Assembly (NCBI GenBank): GCA_017792405.1
Contig: CP051231.1
Span: 3,993,295-4,057,294, forward strand
Direction: 5' to 3'
Origin: Oceanicola sp.
Lineage (GTDB): Bacteria > Pseudomonadota > Alphaproteobacteria > Rhodobacterales > Rhodobacteraceae
Length of the DNA: 64,000 nucleotides
The first letter of the stretch is position 1. The number at the start of each line of letters is the position of its first letter. Positions 18,107 to 27,131 of this stretch are shown here, piece by piece. The notes beneath the pieces are model-generated. The model worked only from the letters and a program-made list of their open reading frames with translations, was not told the DNA's origin and made no database searches. A program made the translations under genes and the position numbers.

Positions 18107-19330
18107 CTATAGGCGGCCCACGATGGCACGCCGCAGGGTGCCGAGGAAGTTGCGCGCGAGGCCTCGAAGTCCGGCGCGACGGGCGTTGCGGGCGAGGTGA
18201 AAGCCGGGGTATCGGGGCACGGGCCGCAGGAGCAGGCGCAAGGCTGACATGCGGGCCAAGGTGAACCGCCGCTTCTGGGTTTGGCCCGGTTGGATGCCTT
18301 CGAGTCCCTCAATGTCGAACGGCTGAAGCGACAGGCGCCCCCCGGTCACCGCTTGCTCCATCACTTCAGCCCCCACCCGCGTCCGTGCCATGACAAGGCT
18401 GATCCCTGGCCGGTCAGTGAAGGTTGGATAGCCCTCGGCGTCTGCTTCCCAGGCATCGGCGCAGACGATGTCGGCGAAGCTGCCGGTGCCATCAGGGCAG
18501 ATTTTGCAGCGGAACTGCACGTGCCTTGAAAGGATGCCGCCCCAGCTGTCGGCATAACTCATGCGCCGATCGGTCCCGTCATCCAGCGTAGCCTTTGCGT
18601 GGCCGGGCCATCCATCGCCACGGTAGCGAAACTGCCGGACTTGGGCCTCTGGGACGCCCATGGTGCTTAACACCTCCCGCGCGCCGGAGAGGCTCGGCAC
18701 GCCGGCGCAGAAGAAGGACAGCATATAGGGGAACCGGGTTGCGACACGCGGGTCGGTCTTGCCGAGAGCTCGAAGGGCGGCGACATCGCAGGGCTTGCCG
18801 ACGAAAGCGTGGCGCTCCGTGGAGGCGAGCAGGGGCTCTACCCCGGCGAGCGGCGCGGAGGGGGCGTATCGGGAGCCGGCGGCTTGGAAGACTTCCTCGG
18901 CACGCTCGCTCAGAACCGTGACATTGGCGATCGGGAGGGCCGGATCGGCTCCGGTTTGCACAACGCGATCAACGGCGCCGCTTTGCAGCAGGTGCACCAG
19001 CAGAGCCGAGAGCGCGCCACCGGAAGAGGCATTCTGCCGAAGCGCAGGGTCGGTGGCGTGGCCACTGTGAACAGAGAGGTAAGGCCCCCACAGAGGATGA
19101 TCGGGCCGGTCGCCGGGCTCCAGCGTGAGGCCAACGCCGGGGCAGGCCTTGCGGAGCCGTGACTCTTGCACTTCCGATAGCTCGCTTGACTGCATGGGCC
19201 GCAGGTAGCCGGATGCGGACACGCCCATCTTCACGGCGTCGGGTGCGATTGCGGCACAGGCACCGCATCCTGCACAGAGCTTGCCAGACAGGATGCGGCG
19301 AAGCGTGGGAGAGGCGGGTTGTGCGCTCAA
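18107..19330 (-). CDS. FrhB/FdhB-like coenzyme F420 hydrogenase beta-subunit family iron-sulfur protein
   Basis: 407 residues from TTG 19330, which overlaps the upstream TGA (TTGA). An N-terminal CAGCGAC cluster (C18-C25 region) is a ferredoxin-like Fe-S motif. RYAPSAPL, FVGKPCDVAALR and the CKICPDGTGSFADIVCADAW block (second Cys set) match the FrhB_FdhB N- and C-terminal domains. Members in bacterial polysaccharide clusters sit next to pyruvyltransferases, as here, and their reaction is unclear; electron transfer with a flavin cofactor is expected from the family. A later ATG would remove the N-terminal cysteines, so the TTG start is favoured. Confidence 0.82.
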   Translation of the reverse strand: MSAQPASPTLRRILSGKLCAGCGACAAIAPDAVKMGVSASGYLRPMQSSELSEVQESRLRKACPGVGLTLEPGDRPDHPLWGPYLSVHSGHATDPALRQNASSGGALSALLVHLLQSGAVDRVVQTGADPALPIANVTVLSERAEEVFQAAGSRYAPSAPLAGVEPLLASTERHAFVGKPCDVAALRALGKTDPRVATRFPYMLSFFCAGVPSLSGAREVLSTMGVPEAQVRQFRYRGDGWPGHAKATLDDGTDRRMSYADSWGGILSRHVQFRCKICPDGTGSFADIVCADAWEADAEGYPTFTDRPGISLVMARTRVGAEVMEQAVTGGRLSLQPFDIEGLEGIQPGQTQKRRFTLARMSALRLLLRPVPRYPGFHLARNARRAGLRGLARNFLGTLRRAIVGRL

Positions 19331-20523
19331 GGCGTGCCGGAGCCTCCACGCGCGTCCGCGAGCACCTTTCCGATGGCCTCCTGATAGAGCGCGAGGCGGT
19401 CCAGCCCGTGCGAAAGTGGCTGCTGCATCTGCGCTGCGACAGTCTCACGGTTGGCGAGGAGGGCCTCAAAGCAGGCAATGATTTCGTCACCGCTGTGTTC
19501 ACGGCAATCTGCCATGGTGTCATAGCCCAATGCGCCGAACAGGCCGGCGAACTTGCGGCTGTAGGCCATTGGCAGCACAGGAACGCCGGAGGAGAAGGCG
19601 GCGATGCAGGCGTGCATGCGGGCGCCAGCGAAGGCATCCAGCGCGGAGATGTAGCTTTTGGCTTCAATGGGGTCGTTGAACTTGGGCGCAACGACTGTGC
19701 CGGGAAACTCCTCGCCCAGCCGCTGGCTGACCCGATAGTCGTCTTCCACTTCGGTGGCATCGGAGATGACGTGGCCGACGAGATGCAGCTCGATGTCATC
19801 ACGCGTGGTGAGGTTGGCGACCAGACGGCGGATTGTCTCGGCGTAGGAGTCGCGCAGGCCGAACATGTTGCCGCCGGTGTAGCCGCCGTTAAACAGGAGG
19901 CCCGAGACGTTGAGGCCGACACGGAGCTTGTCGCTCGGGGGCATTTGTGCGCGCTCGAAGGGCAGGCGCAGAGCGACGTCGCTGGCGGCGATCAGGTCGC
20001 CCGAGTAGCCGAGGCTGTGCAGGAAATCGGCGGAAAGATCATCACGCACCGCGGCCACACGTGCCCGGCGGATGACCCAAAGCGCCATGCGGCGTGCCCA
20101 ACCACGCTCGAAGGGGCCGATCGTTTGCGGCGCAAGGATCAGCGGGCGGCGGGCGATGAAAGTGAGGATCTTGGCGGCCAGCATCGTGCCGGCCCGCTTG
20201 GTGCCGTAGATGTCGGTGAAGCTGTCGCCGGCGGAGATATCGAACACCACATCGCAGCGGCGAAGATGCGAGAGCAGACCGCCGACCGGCTTGATGAAGT
20301 CCTTCATCCGCAGTTCGACGACCTCAATGTCGTCTGCCCTGAAGTACTGCGGGCGCGGGTCCTTCCAACCGAGAATTGTGAAATGAGGCGTCAGCCCGAG
20401 CTTTGCGGCGGCTTCGCGGAGGATCGCTATATGGGCAAGGGTGAGCGCGCCAACTCCAAGATTGTCGGACGTCATCGAATGCCAGAGCAGCCCGAGACGG
20501 ATCGTTTTGGACGGTTGTGGCAT
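19327..20523 (-). CDS. Polysaccharide pyruvyl transferase family protein
   Basis: 398 residues from ATG 20523 (MPQPSKTIRLGLLWHS). Landmarks are NLGVGALT near the N-terminus, VFDISAGDSFTDIYG, LAPQTIGPF, VRDDLSADFL, SDVALRLPF and SALDAFAGARMHACIAAFSSGVPVLPMAYSRKF, all typical of the CsaB/WcaK pyruvyltransferase fold. The family adds a pyruvate ketal from phosphoenolpyruvate to sugars of surface polysaccharides. It is translationally linked to the FrhB-like gene by a 4-base overlap. In-frame coding extends upstream to 20688 but runs into the convergent 3' end of the peptidase gene, so the internal ATG is chosen. Confidence 0.85.
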   Translation of the reverse strand: MPQPSKTIRLGLLWHSMTSDNLGVGALTLAHIAILREAAAKLGLTPHFTILGWKDPRPQYFRADDIEVVELRMKDFIKPVGGLLSHLRRCDVVFDISAGDSFTDIYGTKRAGTMLAAKILTFIARRPLILAPQTIGPFERGWARRMALWVIRRARVAAVRDDLSADFLHSLGYSGDLIAASDVALRLPFERAQMPPSDKLRVGLNVSGLLFNGGYTGGNMFGLRDSYAETIRRLVANLTTRDDIELHLVGHVISDATEVEDDYRVSQRLGEEFPGTVVAPKFNDPIEAKSYISALDAFAGARMHACIAAFSSGVPVLPMAYSRKFAGLFGALGYDTMADCREHSGDEIIACFEALLANRETVAAQMQQPLSHGLDRLALYQEAIGKVLADARGGSGTP

Positions 20524-20656
20524 CAATGGTGAAATCTCTGCGATTGAAATGCAAAAAGGTAACGCCTTGGAGCGTAGAGCAAGATTCTGCATCCGCCAAG
20601 GATATGCTCGGCGGGCGCTGATAGAGGTGGAATGGAGCAGGCCGAGGCCGTGCGGA

Positions 20657-21646
20657 TCAGAACCCGTAGAGCTCTGGCGCTTTCGCAATCCCTCGCGTGG
20701 TCCGCACGAGTTCTGCCGAGATGCCCGGCTCGGAGAGCGCGTGGCCGGCGTTGGGGATCATCTTGAGGGTGCCGCGCGGCCAGCGGTCGGCGAGGGCCTG
20801 GGCGGCCTCGGGGGGGCAGATCATGTCGTATCGGCCTTGCACCACCGTTCCGGGGATGTGGGCGATTTCGGGCATGTCTGAGAGGATCTGGCCGTCTTCG
20901 CGCAGAAAGCCGGCGTGGGTGAAATAGTGATTCTCGATCCGGGCGAAGGCGCGGGCGTAGCTGCCGCTGCCCTCGCCCATATGGGCGTGGCTTTCCATCG
21001 AGGCGAGGGCGTTCTCCCAGCCGGCCCAGCGCTGGGCGAGGCGGGTTTCTTCCATCAGGTCGCCAGAGAACAGGCGGCGGTGGTAGGCAGCGATGAGGTC
21101 GCCCTGCTCGGCTTCGGGGATCAGCTCGGTGAAGCGCTTCCAGACATCGGGGAAGAACCGGGCCGCGCCGCCGCCATAAAACCATTGCAGCTCGCGCTGG
21201 GTCATCAGGAAGACGCCGCGCAGCACGAGGTAAGCGGTGTGCGCCGGGTGGGCCTGCGCATAGAGCAGCGAGAGCGTGGCGCCCCAGCTGCCGCCGAACA
21301 CCACCCAGCGGTCGATGCCGAGGGTCTCGCGGATGCGCTCGATATCGGCGATCAGGTCCTGCGTAGTATTGTTCTCCACCGAGGCGAAGGGCCGGGAGCG
21401 GCCGCAGCCGCGTTGATCGAACAGGACGACGCGGTAGATATCGGGGTCGAAGTAGCGGCGCATAGCAGGCGAGCACCCGCCACCAGGGCCGCCGTGAAGC
21501 ACCACGGTAGGAATGCCCTTGGGGTTGCCGCATTGCTCGACATAGATCGAGTGGCCGCCCGGCATGTCGATCATCCGCTGGTCGAACGGGCTGATCGCCG
21601 GGTAGAGGTGGCGGTATGCGCTGTTATGACCCGCGTTCCTGTCCAT
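20657..21646 (-). CDS. pip: Proline iminopeptidase
   Basis: 329 residues, the usual length. It shows the oxyanion-hole motif LHGGPGGGCSPAMRRYFDP, FDQRGCGRS and the nucleophile elbow GGSWGATLSL; Asp (GRYDMICP) and His (PNAGHALSEP) complete the alpha/beta-hydrolase triad. It removes N-terminal proline from peptides in the cytoplasm (S33 family). It is divergent from ubiG with a 58-base gap containing TATATA near the start codon. Confidence 0.95.
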   Translation of the reverse strand: MDRNAGHNSAYRHLYPAISPFDQRMIDMPGGHSIYVEQCGNPKGIPTVVLHGGPGGGCSPAMRRYFDPDIYRVVLFDQRGCGRSRPFASVENNTTQDLIADIERIRETLGIDRWVVFGGSWGATLSLLYAQAHPAHTAYLVLRGVFLMTQRELQWFYGGGAARFFPDVWKRFTELIPEAEQGDLIAAYHRRLFSGDLMEETRLAQRWAGWENALASMESHAHMGEGSGSYARAFARIENHYFTHAGFLREDGQILSDMPEIAHIPGTVVQGRYDMICPPEAAQALADRWPRGTLKMIPNAGHALSEPGISAELVRTTRGIAKAPELYGF

Positions 21647-21704
21647 CCCTCAGCTATATAGCGTGGCGTGGCCCGGGACCATGGGGTTGAGAAGGAGTTT
21701 TTCG

Positions 21705-22442
21705 ATGACGGTCGATACGGCAGACCCGGCGGAGCTGGCGAAGTTCGAGGCGATGGCGGCGGAGTGGTGGGACGCGGAGGGGAAGTTCAAGCCGCTGCAC
21801 ATGCTGAACCCCTGCCGGCTGGACTATATCTGCGACCAGATCGCCGCCGAGTTCGAGCGGGATCGGGCTGTAACAGAGCCTTTTTCGGGGCTGCGCATCC
21901 TCGATATTGGCTGCGGCGGCGGGCTGCTGGCGGAGCCGATGGCGCGGATGGGGGCCGAGGTGGTGGGCGCGGATGCCGCCGCTGGCAATATCCCGGTGGC
22001 ACAGGTTCATGCAGAGCAGTCGGGGCTGGAGATCGACTATCGCCACACCACCGCAGAGGCGCTGGCGGAAGCAGGTGAGCAGTTTGACGTGGTGCTGAAC
22101 ATGGAGGTGGTGGAGCACGTGGCCTCGCCGCCGGACTATATCGAGGCGTGTCAGAGACTGCTCAAGCCCGGCGGGCTGATGATTTGCTCCACGATCAACC
22201 GCAACCCGAAAAGCTTTGCGATGGCCATCGTGGGCGCCGAATGGGTGATGCGCTGGCTGCCGAAGGGCACCCACGACTGGCGAAAGTTCATCACCCCGGA
22301 TGAGCTTTATGAGCTGATCCGCAACGCCGGGCTTGACCCGGTCGACCGGAAGGGATTTGTCTTCAATCCAATCGCCTGGAGCTGGAGCCTGAGCGACCGT
22401 GACCTGAGCGTCAATTACGTCACCGCCAGCGTGAAACCCTAG
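21705..22442 (+). CDS. ubiG: 3-demethylubiquinol / polyprenyl-dihydroxybenzoate O-methyltransferase
   Basis: 245 residues from ATG 21705, behind a strong AAGGAG site; a farther upstream start has no such site. EWWDAEGKFKPLHMLNP RLDYI (split here by one Cys) is the UbiG family signature, followed by SAM motif LDIGCGGGLLAEPMARMG, VVEHV and the GTHDWRKFI block. It performs the two O-methylations of ubiquinone synthesis using SAM. The start region was chosen by ribosome-site spacing. Confidence 0.95.
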   Translation: MTVDTADPAELAKFEAMAAEWWDAEGKFKPLHMLNPCRLDYICDQIAAEFERDRAVTEPFSGLRILDIGCGGGLLAEPMARMGAEVVGADAAAGNIPVAQVHAEQSGLEIDYRHTTAEALAEAGEQFDVVLNMEVVEHVASPPDYIEACQRLLKPGGLMICSTINRNPKSFAMAIVGAEWVMRWLPKGTHDWRKFITPDELYELIRNAGLDPVDRKGFVFNPIAWSWSLSDRDLSVNYVTASVKP

Positions 22443-22453
22443 AGTTTACCCAC

Positions 22454-22825
22454 ATGCGCACATTTGCCCTTATCGCGGCCCTCCTGTTGGTGGCCGCGCC
22501 GGCGTCTGCCGACCTGATGCAACGTTACGAGGCCGCCGACGAGGCGGTGATGGTGCGCGTTAACGCGCTCCTCGGCCAGAAAGGCGGGATCTGGACCGAT
22601 GCCGACCGGCGCGGCCGCACCTGCCTCATGGCGGAGCTGCAAAAGCGCCACGGCGCGAAGAAGGTCAGCGCAGCGGTGCGCGACTTGGAGAAGGTCGCAG
22701 CCGGTGCGCCTCGGGCGAGGGACGCTTCACGGCTTTCGATCGACAAGACGCTCGTGCTGGCGAAGAATGGCATTCCGGTTCAGAAATGGGCGCCGGTGGC
22801 GCAGGCCTGCAAGACGAGCTTCTAG
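22454..22825 (+). CDS. Small secreted protein of unknown function
   Basis: 123 residues with a clear signal peptide (MRTFALIAALLLVAAPASA, cleavage after ASA). The mature part is basic, alpha-helical in character, and has two cysteines (TCLMAEL near residue 57 and QACKTSF at the end) that could form a disulfide in the periplasm. It starts 11 bases after ubiG, so it may be co-transcribed. No family was recognised. Confidence 0.75.
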   Translation: MRTFALIAALLLVAAPASADLMQRYEAADEAVMVRVNALLGQKGGIWTDADRRGRTCLMAELQKRHGAKKVSAAVRDLEKVAAGAPRARDASRLSIDKTLVLAKNGIPVQKWAPVAQACKTSF

Positions 22826-22863
22826 GGGGGCTCATCCAGCCCGGGAGCTGCAAGGCTGGTGCG

Positions 22864-23316
22864 TCAGGGCTCTTCGCGTGAGCCGAGCTTCTGGCGCAAT
22901 TCGCGCATCACGGGGAGCATGGCGCGGACCCGCTCGCTGCCGATTTCGGAGACGATGGCGGCGATGACCGGGCTGACCGAGGCAATCGCCGCATCGCGCG
23001 CCGCGCGGCCCGAGGGGCTGATGGAGACCATCTTGCGCCGCGCGTCATCCCAGTCGGGCCGGATATGCACGTAACCGGCCCATTCGAGCTTGTTCAGCGT
23101 GTTGGTCATGGCCCCGCGGGTCAGGTGAAAGGCCTGCGCCAGCTGGGCGGGGCTGCGCTCTTCATTGATATGGGCGAGGTGGTTGAGCACCGAAAAATGG
23201 CTGATTTCCATCCCTTTGGGCAGCGCCTTCGACATCCGGTTGCGGGCAAGCTGCTCGGCGGTGAGCAGCTCTGAGAAGAGCGCAACGGCGAGGGTATCGG
23301 AGGTTTCAACAGCCAT
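22864..23316 (-). CDS. MarR-family transcriptional regulator
   Basis: 150 residues. The winged-helix core is visible: SVLNHLAHINEERSPAQLAQ, then TRGAMTNTLNKLEWAGYVHIRPDWDDARRKMVSISPSGR, where DDARRKM is the DxR wing motif of MarR. It probably acts as a dimeric repressor responding to a small ligand. It begins six bases downstream of the amidohydrolase gene on the same strand and may share its transcript. Target genes are unknown. Confidence 0.92.
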   Translation of the reverse strand: MAVETSDTLAVALFSELLTAEQLARNRMSKALPKGMEISHFSVLNHLAHINEERSPAQLAQAFHLTRGAMTNTLNKLEWAGYVHIRPDWDDARRKMVSISPSGRAARDAAIASVSPVIAAIVSEIGSERVRAMLPVMRELRQKLGSREEP

Positions 23317-23322
23317 GCAGGG

Positions 23323-24153
23323 TCAGGGGCCTTCGAAAGGGCGATCATGGGTCAGTGCGGGGATCTTACGGCGCGCATCGTCCACATGTGACAGGTCGAG
23401 GTCAACTGTGATCACACCCGGACCGCTGCCGCCATCGGCCAGAACCTCGCCCCAAGGCGACACCACGAGGCTGTGCCCGTGGCTACTGCGGGTGCGGCCT
23501 TCGGTAGCGCTATGGGTGCCGCATTGGGCGGGGGCGAGCACGAAGCAACCTGTCTCGATGGCGCGGGCCTGCAGCAGCGGCTGCCAGTGGGCCGGGCCGG
23601 TGCCGGGCGAGAAGGCGGCGGGCACAGTAATGATCTGTGCCCCGGCCTTGGCGAGCCCGCGGTGGAGGTGCGGGAAGCGGACATCGTAGCAGATGGTCAG
23701 GCCGATCTTCGCAAGGGGCGTTTCGGCCAGAACAGAGACGTTTCCGGGCCGATACCCGGCGCTTTCACGGTAGGTTTCGGTCTCCGATACCTGCACGTCG
23801 AACATGTGGATCTTGTCGTAACGCGCGAGGATTTCGCCGGATGGGCCGATCAGGAAGCTGCGGTTGGCGAAGCGGCCATCGGCGTCCTCGGTCTTGAGGC
23901 CGATGGAGCCGAGCAGGAGGTGCCTGCCGTGCCGCGCGGCGGCCTCGCGGAAAGCGGCGAGGGTCTGGTCTTTCGCCTCGGACTCAAGCACCGCGATCTG
24001 GCGGGCGCGGCTAGCGGAGACGCAGTTGGTGACCTCTGGTGTGCAGATCAGCTCTGCCCCCTCCCCCACGGCCTGCTCGATCATGGGCAGAACCGTTTCG
24101 AGGTTGGCTGCCGGGTCGTCGGAGCTGGTGAGCTGGAGGAGGGCGGCGCGCAT
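23323..24153 (-). CDS. Carbon-nitrogen hydrolase (nitrilase superfamily amidase)
   Basis: 276 residues. The Glu-Lys-Cys triad is in place: E40 in CTPEVTN, K114 in RYDKIHMFD and C155 in ICYDVRFPHL. Length and the KIHMFDV...SETETYR block fit the NIT1/NIT2-like branch (Class 10), whose members hydrolyse deaminated glutathione or omega-amides. Its ATG overlaps the TGA of the glutaredoxin gene (TGATG), which supports a link with glutathione chemistry. Substrate is an inference. Confidence 0.92.
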   Translation of the reverse strand: MRAALLQLTSSDDPAANLETVLPMIEQAVGEGAELICTPEVTNCVSASRARQIAVLESEAKDQTLAAFREAAARHGRHLLLGSIGLKTEDADGRFANRSFLIGPSGEILARYDKIHMFDVQVSETETYRESAGYRPGNVSVLAETPLAKIGLTICYDVRFPHLHRGLAKAGAQIITVPAAFSPGTGPAHWQPLLQARAIETGCFVLAPAQCGTHSATEGRTRSSHGHSLVVSPWGEVLADGGSGPGVITVDLDLSHVDDARRKIPALTHDRPFEGP

Positions 24154-24413
24154 CAGGCGGCGAGCATCGGGTCGAGCTTGCCGGCACTTTCGAGCGCGAA
24201 GAGATCATCGCTGCCGCCGACGTGGGTTTCGCCGATGAAGATTTGCGGCACGGTGTGGCGCCCGCCGGAACGGTCCATCATCTCGGAGCGGCGGCCGGGC
24301 TCCTCGAAGAGGTCGATCTCGGTGAATTCGACGCCTTTTTCGGTCAGCAGGCGCTTGGCCCGAATGCAAAAACCGCAGATCGGCGTGGTGTAGATTTCGA
24401 TGGGGGTGGGCAT
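24153..24413 (-). CDS. grxC: Glutaredoxin 3
   Basis: 86 residues from ATG 24413, preceded by AAAGGA. The dithiol active site CGFC at residues 13-16 and TVPQIFIG with GGSDDL for glutathione binding are all present. It reduces protein disulfides and glutathione mixed disulfides in the cytoplasm. Upstream in-frame codons reach into the comF stop region and are not needed. It is translationally coupled to the following amidase. Confidence 0.95.
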   Translation of the reverse strand: MPTPIEIYTTPICGFCIRAKRLLTEKGVEFTEIDLFEEPGRRSEMMDRSGGRHTVPQIFIGETHVGGSDDLFALESAGKLDPMLAA

Positions 24414-24441
24414 GGCTGGTCCTTTCGGGTTCCGGCCATAC

Positions 24442-25167
24442 TTAGGTGTCCTTGACCGTTCGTGCCAGTGTGACAACCCGCACCTCGGTGGCGCCGGAGG
24501 CAAGGCAGGCCTCGGTGCAGGCCGCAAGAGTCGCGCCGGAGGTCATGACATCATCGACCAGCAGCACCTTGCGGGCCGCCATGCGGTGGCGGCGTTTGGG
24601 ATGCGGGCGGATGGCCTCGGCCATGTTGGCAAAGCGGGCCGCCGCGCCGAGCCCCTCCTGCCGTGGGGTGGCGCGGGCGCGGACGAGCAGATCGGGGCAG
24701 AAGGGCGCCTCCAGCGCGCGGGCGAGGGCGCGGGCAAGCAGGGCGGATTGGTTGTAGCGGCGTTTGAAGAGGCGCAGCGAGTGCAGCGGCACCGGCGCGA
24801 TGAGCATGCCCGGCTCGTGGAGCGGCGCGGCGGCGCGGGCGAGCCAGGGTGCGACGGCCTGAGCGAGATCGGCCCGGTCGTGGCCCTTGAGCGCCAGCAC
24901 CAGCCGCCGACCGTTGCCGCGGTAAAGCATGGCCGCCGCGCCACGCGCCCAGGGCCGGGCGATGGCAAGGCAGTCGTCACAGGTGAGATCGGGCGCATCG
25001 TCGGGGTCGTCATCGCCGGGAAGGGGGGCGCCGCAAAGGTGGCAGGTGAGGCCGGAGATGAAGGCGGTGTCACGCCAGCAATTGGCGCAGAGCCCGGCAT
25101 CGGAGCCGGTGACCTCGCCGCAGGAGAGGCATTGGTTGGGGTAGATCGCTTGCAGTAAGCGTTGCAT
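24442..25167 (-). CDS. comF: ComF family phosphoribosyltransferase-like protein
   Basis: 241 residues. An N-terminal zinc finger with CxxC pairs (CLSC, CANC, CHLC, CDDC) precedes a type I phosphoribosyltransferase fold with the PRPP-binding motif VLLVDDVMTSGATLAAC near residue 200. ComF proteins act in DNA uptake and related DNA handling, though the reaction is unknown. The gene starts 29 bases from a divergent gene and leads into grxC with a 28-base gap. Confidence 0.93.
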   Translation of the reverse strand: MQRLLQAIYPNQCLSCGEVTGSDAGLCANCWRDTAFISGLTCHLCGAPLPGDDDPDDAPDLTCDDCLAIARPWARGAAAMLYRGNGRRLVLALKGHDRADLAQAVAPWLARAAAPLHEPGMLIAPVPLHSLRLFKRRYNQSALLARALARALEAPFCPDLLVRARATPRQEGLGAAARFANMAEAIRPHPKRRHRMAARKVLLVDDVMTSGATLAACTEACLASGATEVRVVTLARTVKDT

Positions 25168-25196
25168 CGGCCCGCACCCTCCGAGATAAGCCGCTC

Positions 25197-26021
25197 ATGG
25201 CCCAGCCGCCCAGACTGACCGACCGCAAGGCCCTTGCCCGCAATCGCCTCCGCGCCCGCCGCGACGCGCTGTTCCTGCACGCGCAGGCCATCGATGAGAT
25301 CAAGGAAAGACTCAGCGAGGTTAACAGAACCTTTACAGCGCCCTGCGTTGTGACCGGTTTTCCGCACATCTGGGGCGAGGCCTTCCCCGAGGCGAAGGTG
25401 ATCGGCGACGATGAGGTGCTGGGGATCGACGAGGGTGCGCATGACCTTGTGATCCACGGCATGGCGCTGCACTGGGCCTCCGACCCGGTGGGGCAGCTGG
25501 TGCAGGCGCGGCGCGGGCTGGCGCCGGATGGGCTGTTCATCGGGGCGATGCTGGGCGGCGAGACCCTTGCGGGGCTGCGGGCGGCGCTGGCAGAGGCCGA
25601 GGCGGCGGAGACTGGCGGACTCAGCCCGAGGGTGCTGCCGATGGGCGAGATCCGTGACCTCGGTGCGCTGCTCCAGCGGGCGGGATTTGTGCTGCCGGTG
25701 GCCGATGCGCTGCCGCTGGAGGTGAGCTACGCGGGCGGGCTGGCGCTGATGCGCGATCTGCGGGCGATGGGCGAGGCCAATGCGATGGAGGCCCGGCTGC
25801 GGGTGCCAACGCGGCGGGCGGTGTTGCTGCGCGCGGCTGCTCTCCTGGAGGCGGGTGCGGCGGCGGATGGGCGCATTCGGGCCATGTTCGAGACTGTTTT
25901 TCTTACCGGATGGTCGCCCGGCCCGAACCAGCCGCAGCCGCTGCGGCCTGGCTCGGCCACGGCGCGGCTGGCCGATGCGCTGGGCACCGAGGAGCGCGGC
26001 GAGGACGGTGGGAAGAGGTGA
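25197..26021 (+). CDS. NDUFAF5/BioC-like methyltransferase-fold protein with degenerate SAM motif
   Basis: 274 residues. The overall pattern (RARRDALFLHAQAIDEIKERL at the N-terminus, HDLVIHGMALHW and LAPDGLFIGAMLGGETL in the middle) matches the alphaproteobacterial relatives of NDUFAF5, a complex I assembly factor. However, the position of SAM motif I reads CVVTGFPHIWGEAFPEA rather than the usual DxGxGxG loop, so SAM binding may be weakened or lost. It is divergent from comF and 60 bases upstream of hemH. Confidence 0.8.
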   Translation: MAQPPRLTDRKALARNRLRARRDALFLHAQAIDEIKERLSEVNRTFTAPCVVTGFPHIWGEAFPEAKVIGDDEVLGIDEGAHDLVIHGMALHWASDPVGQLVQARRGLAPDGLFIGAMLGGETLAGLRAALAEAEAAETGGLSPRVLPMGEIRDLGALLQRAGFVLPVADALPLEVSYAGGLALMRDLRAMGEANAMEARLRVPTRRAVLLRAAALLEAGAAADGRIRAMFETVFLTGWSPGPNQPQPLRPGSATARLADALGTEERGEDGGKR

Positions 26022-26081
26022 CGCATTGACCCGTGCGCCGGGGGCACTAAGCCTAGGCAAACCCAAACGCGAGGACAGCCC

Positions 26082-27098
26082 GTGAGCCACCTGCCGCCCG
26101 ACCATCCGCCCGTGAAGCCCCGCAAGGTGGGCGTTCTGATCGCCAATCTCGGCACGCCGGACAGCCCCGGCTACTGGGACATGCGGCGCTATCTGAACGA
26201 GTTTCTCAGCGACAAGCGGATTATCGATTATCCGGCGTGGAAATGGCAGCCGATCCTCAAAGGGATCATCCTGACCAAGCGGCCTTTCAGCAGCGGTAAG
26301 AATTACGAGCTGATTTGGGACAAGGCCAAGGACATGTCGCCGCTGATGGTGATCACCATCGCGCAGACCGAAGCGCTGCGAACGCGCTTGGAGCAGCAGT
26401 ATGGCGACAGGGTGATGGTCAATTTCTGCATGCGCTATGGCAACCCCTCGACCGAGAGCAAGGTGCGCGAGATGGTGGCAGCGGGCTGCGACAAGATCGT
26501 GTTCTTCCCGCTCTATCCGCAATACGCGGGGCCGACGACAGCGACGGCGAATGACCAGTTCTTCCGGGCGCTGATGAAGGAGAAGTGGCAACCGGCGGTG
26601 CGGACGGTGCCGGCGTACTTCGACCGGGAGAGCTATATCGACGCGCTGGCGGCCTCGGTGGCGGAGGGCATGGGTGATGCAGAGCTGCTGGTGTGCAGCT
26701 ACCACGGGATGCCGAAGCGCTACCTGATGGAGGGCGACCCCTACCACTGCCAGTGCCAGAAGACGACGCGGCTGCTGCGCGAGCGGCTCGGGCTGCCGGA
26801 GGAGAAGGTGATCACCACCTTCCAGAGCCAATTCGGCCCGGAAGACTGGCTGCGGCCTTATACGGTGGAGGAGGTTGCCGCGCGGGCCAAGGCGGGGGTG
26901 AAGAAGATCGCCGTTGTGGCCCCGGCGTTCAGTGCCGATTGCATCGAGACTCTGGAGGAGATCGAGGGGGAGATCCGCGAGAGCTTTGAGCACGCGGGCG
27001 GGGAGGAATTTACTTACATTCCGTGCCTGAACGAGCGGCCCGATCATATCGAGGCGCTGGCTGATGCGATCGGGGAGAGCCTGCTGGGCTGGGTTTGA
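26082..27098 (+). CDS. hemH: Ferrochelatase
   Basis: 338 residues from GTG 26082 with GAGGA upstream. Diagnostic segments are IANLGTPDSP, YLNEFLSDKR, the metal-side His in CSYHGMPKRY, TFQSQFGPEDWLRPYT and the PAFSADCIETLEEIE block with the conserved Glu. It inserts Fe2+ into protoporphyrin IX at the inner membrane to make protoheme. It converges with the dihydroorotase-like gene 33 bases downstream. Confidence 0.96.
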   Translation: MSHLPPDHPPVKPRKVGVLIANLGTPDSPGYWDMRRYLNEFLSDKRIIDYPAWKWQPILKGIILTKRPFSSGKNYELIWDKAKDMSPLMVITIAQTEALRTRLEQQYGDRVMVNFCMRYGNPSTESKVREMVAAGCDKIVFFPLYPQYAGPTTATANDQFFRALMKEKWQPAVRTVPAYFDRESYIDALAASVAEGMGDAELLVCSYHGMPKRYLMEGDPYHCQCQKTTRLLRERLGLPEEKVITTFQSQFGPEDWLRPYTVEEVAARAKAGVKKIAVVAPAFSADCIETLEEIEGEIRESFEHAGGEEFTYIPCLNERPDHIEALADAIGESLLGWV

Positions 27099-27131
27099 TC
27101 GAGTCTCCGGCGGGTCGGGGCAAGTCCTGAC

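Noticed and set aside
24543..27047. 834-codon minus-strand frame covering hemH
   Set aside because: Antisense to hemH and the NDUFAF5-like gene, both with clear family motifs; Arg/His/Pro-rich composition is typical of a shadow.
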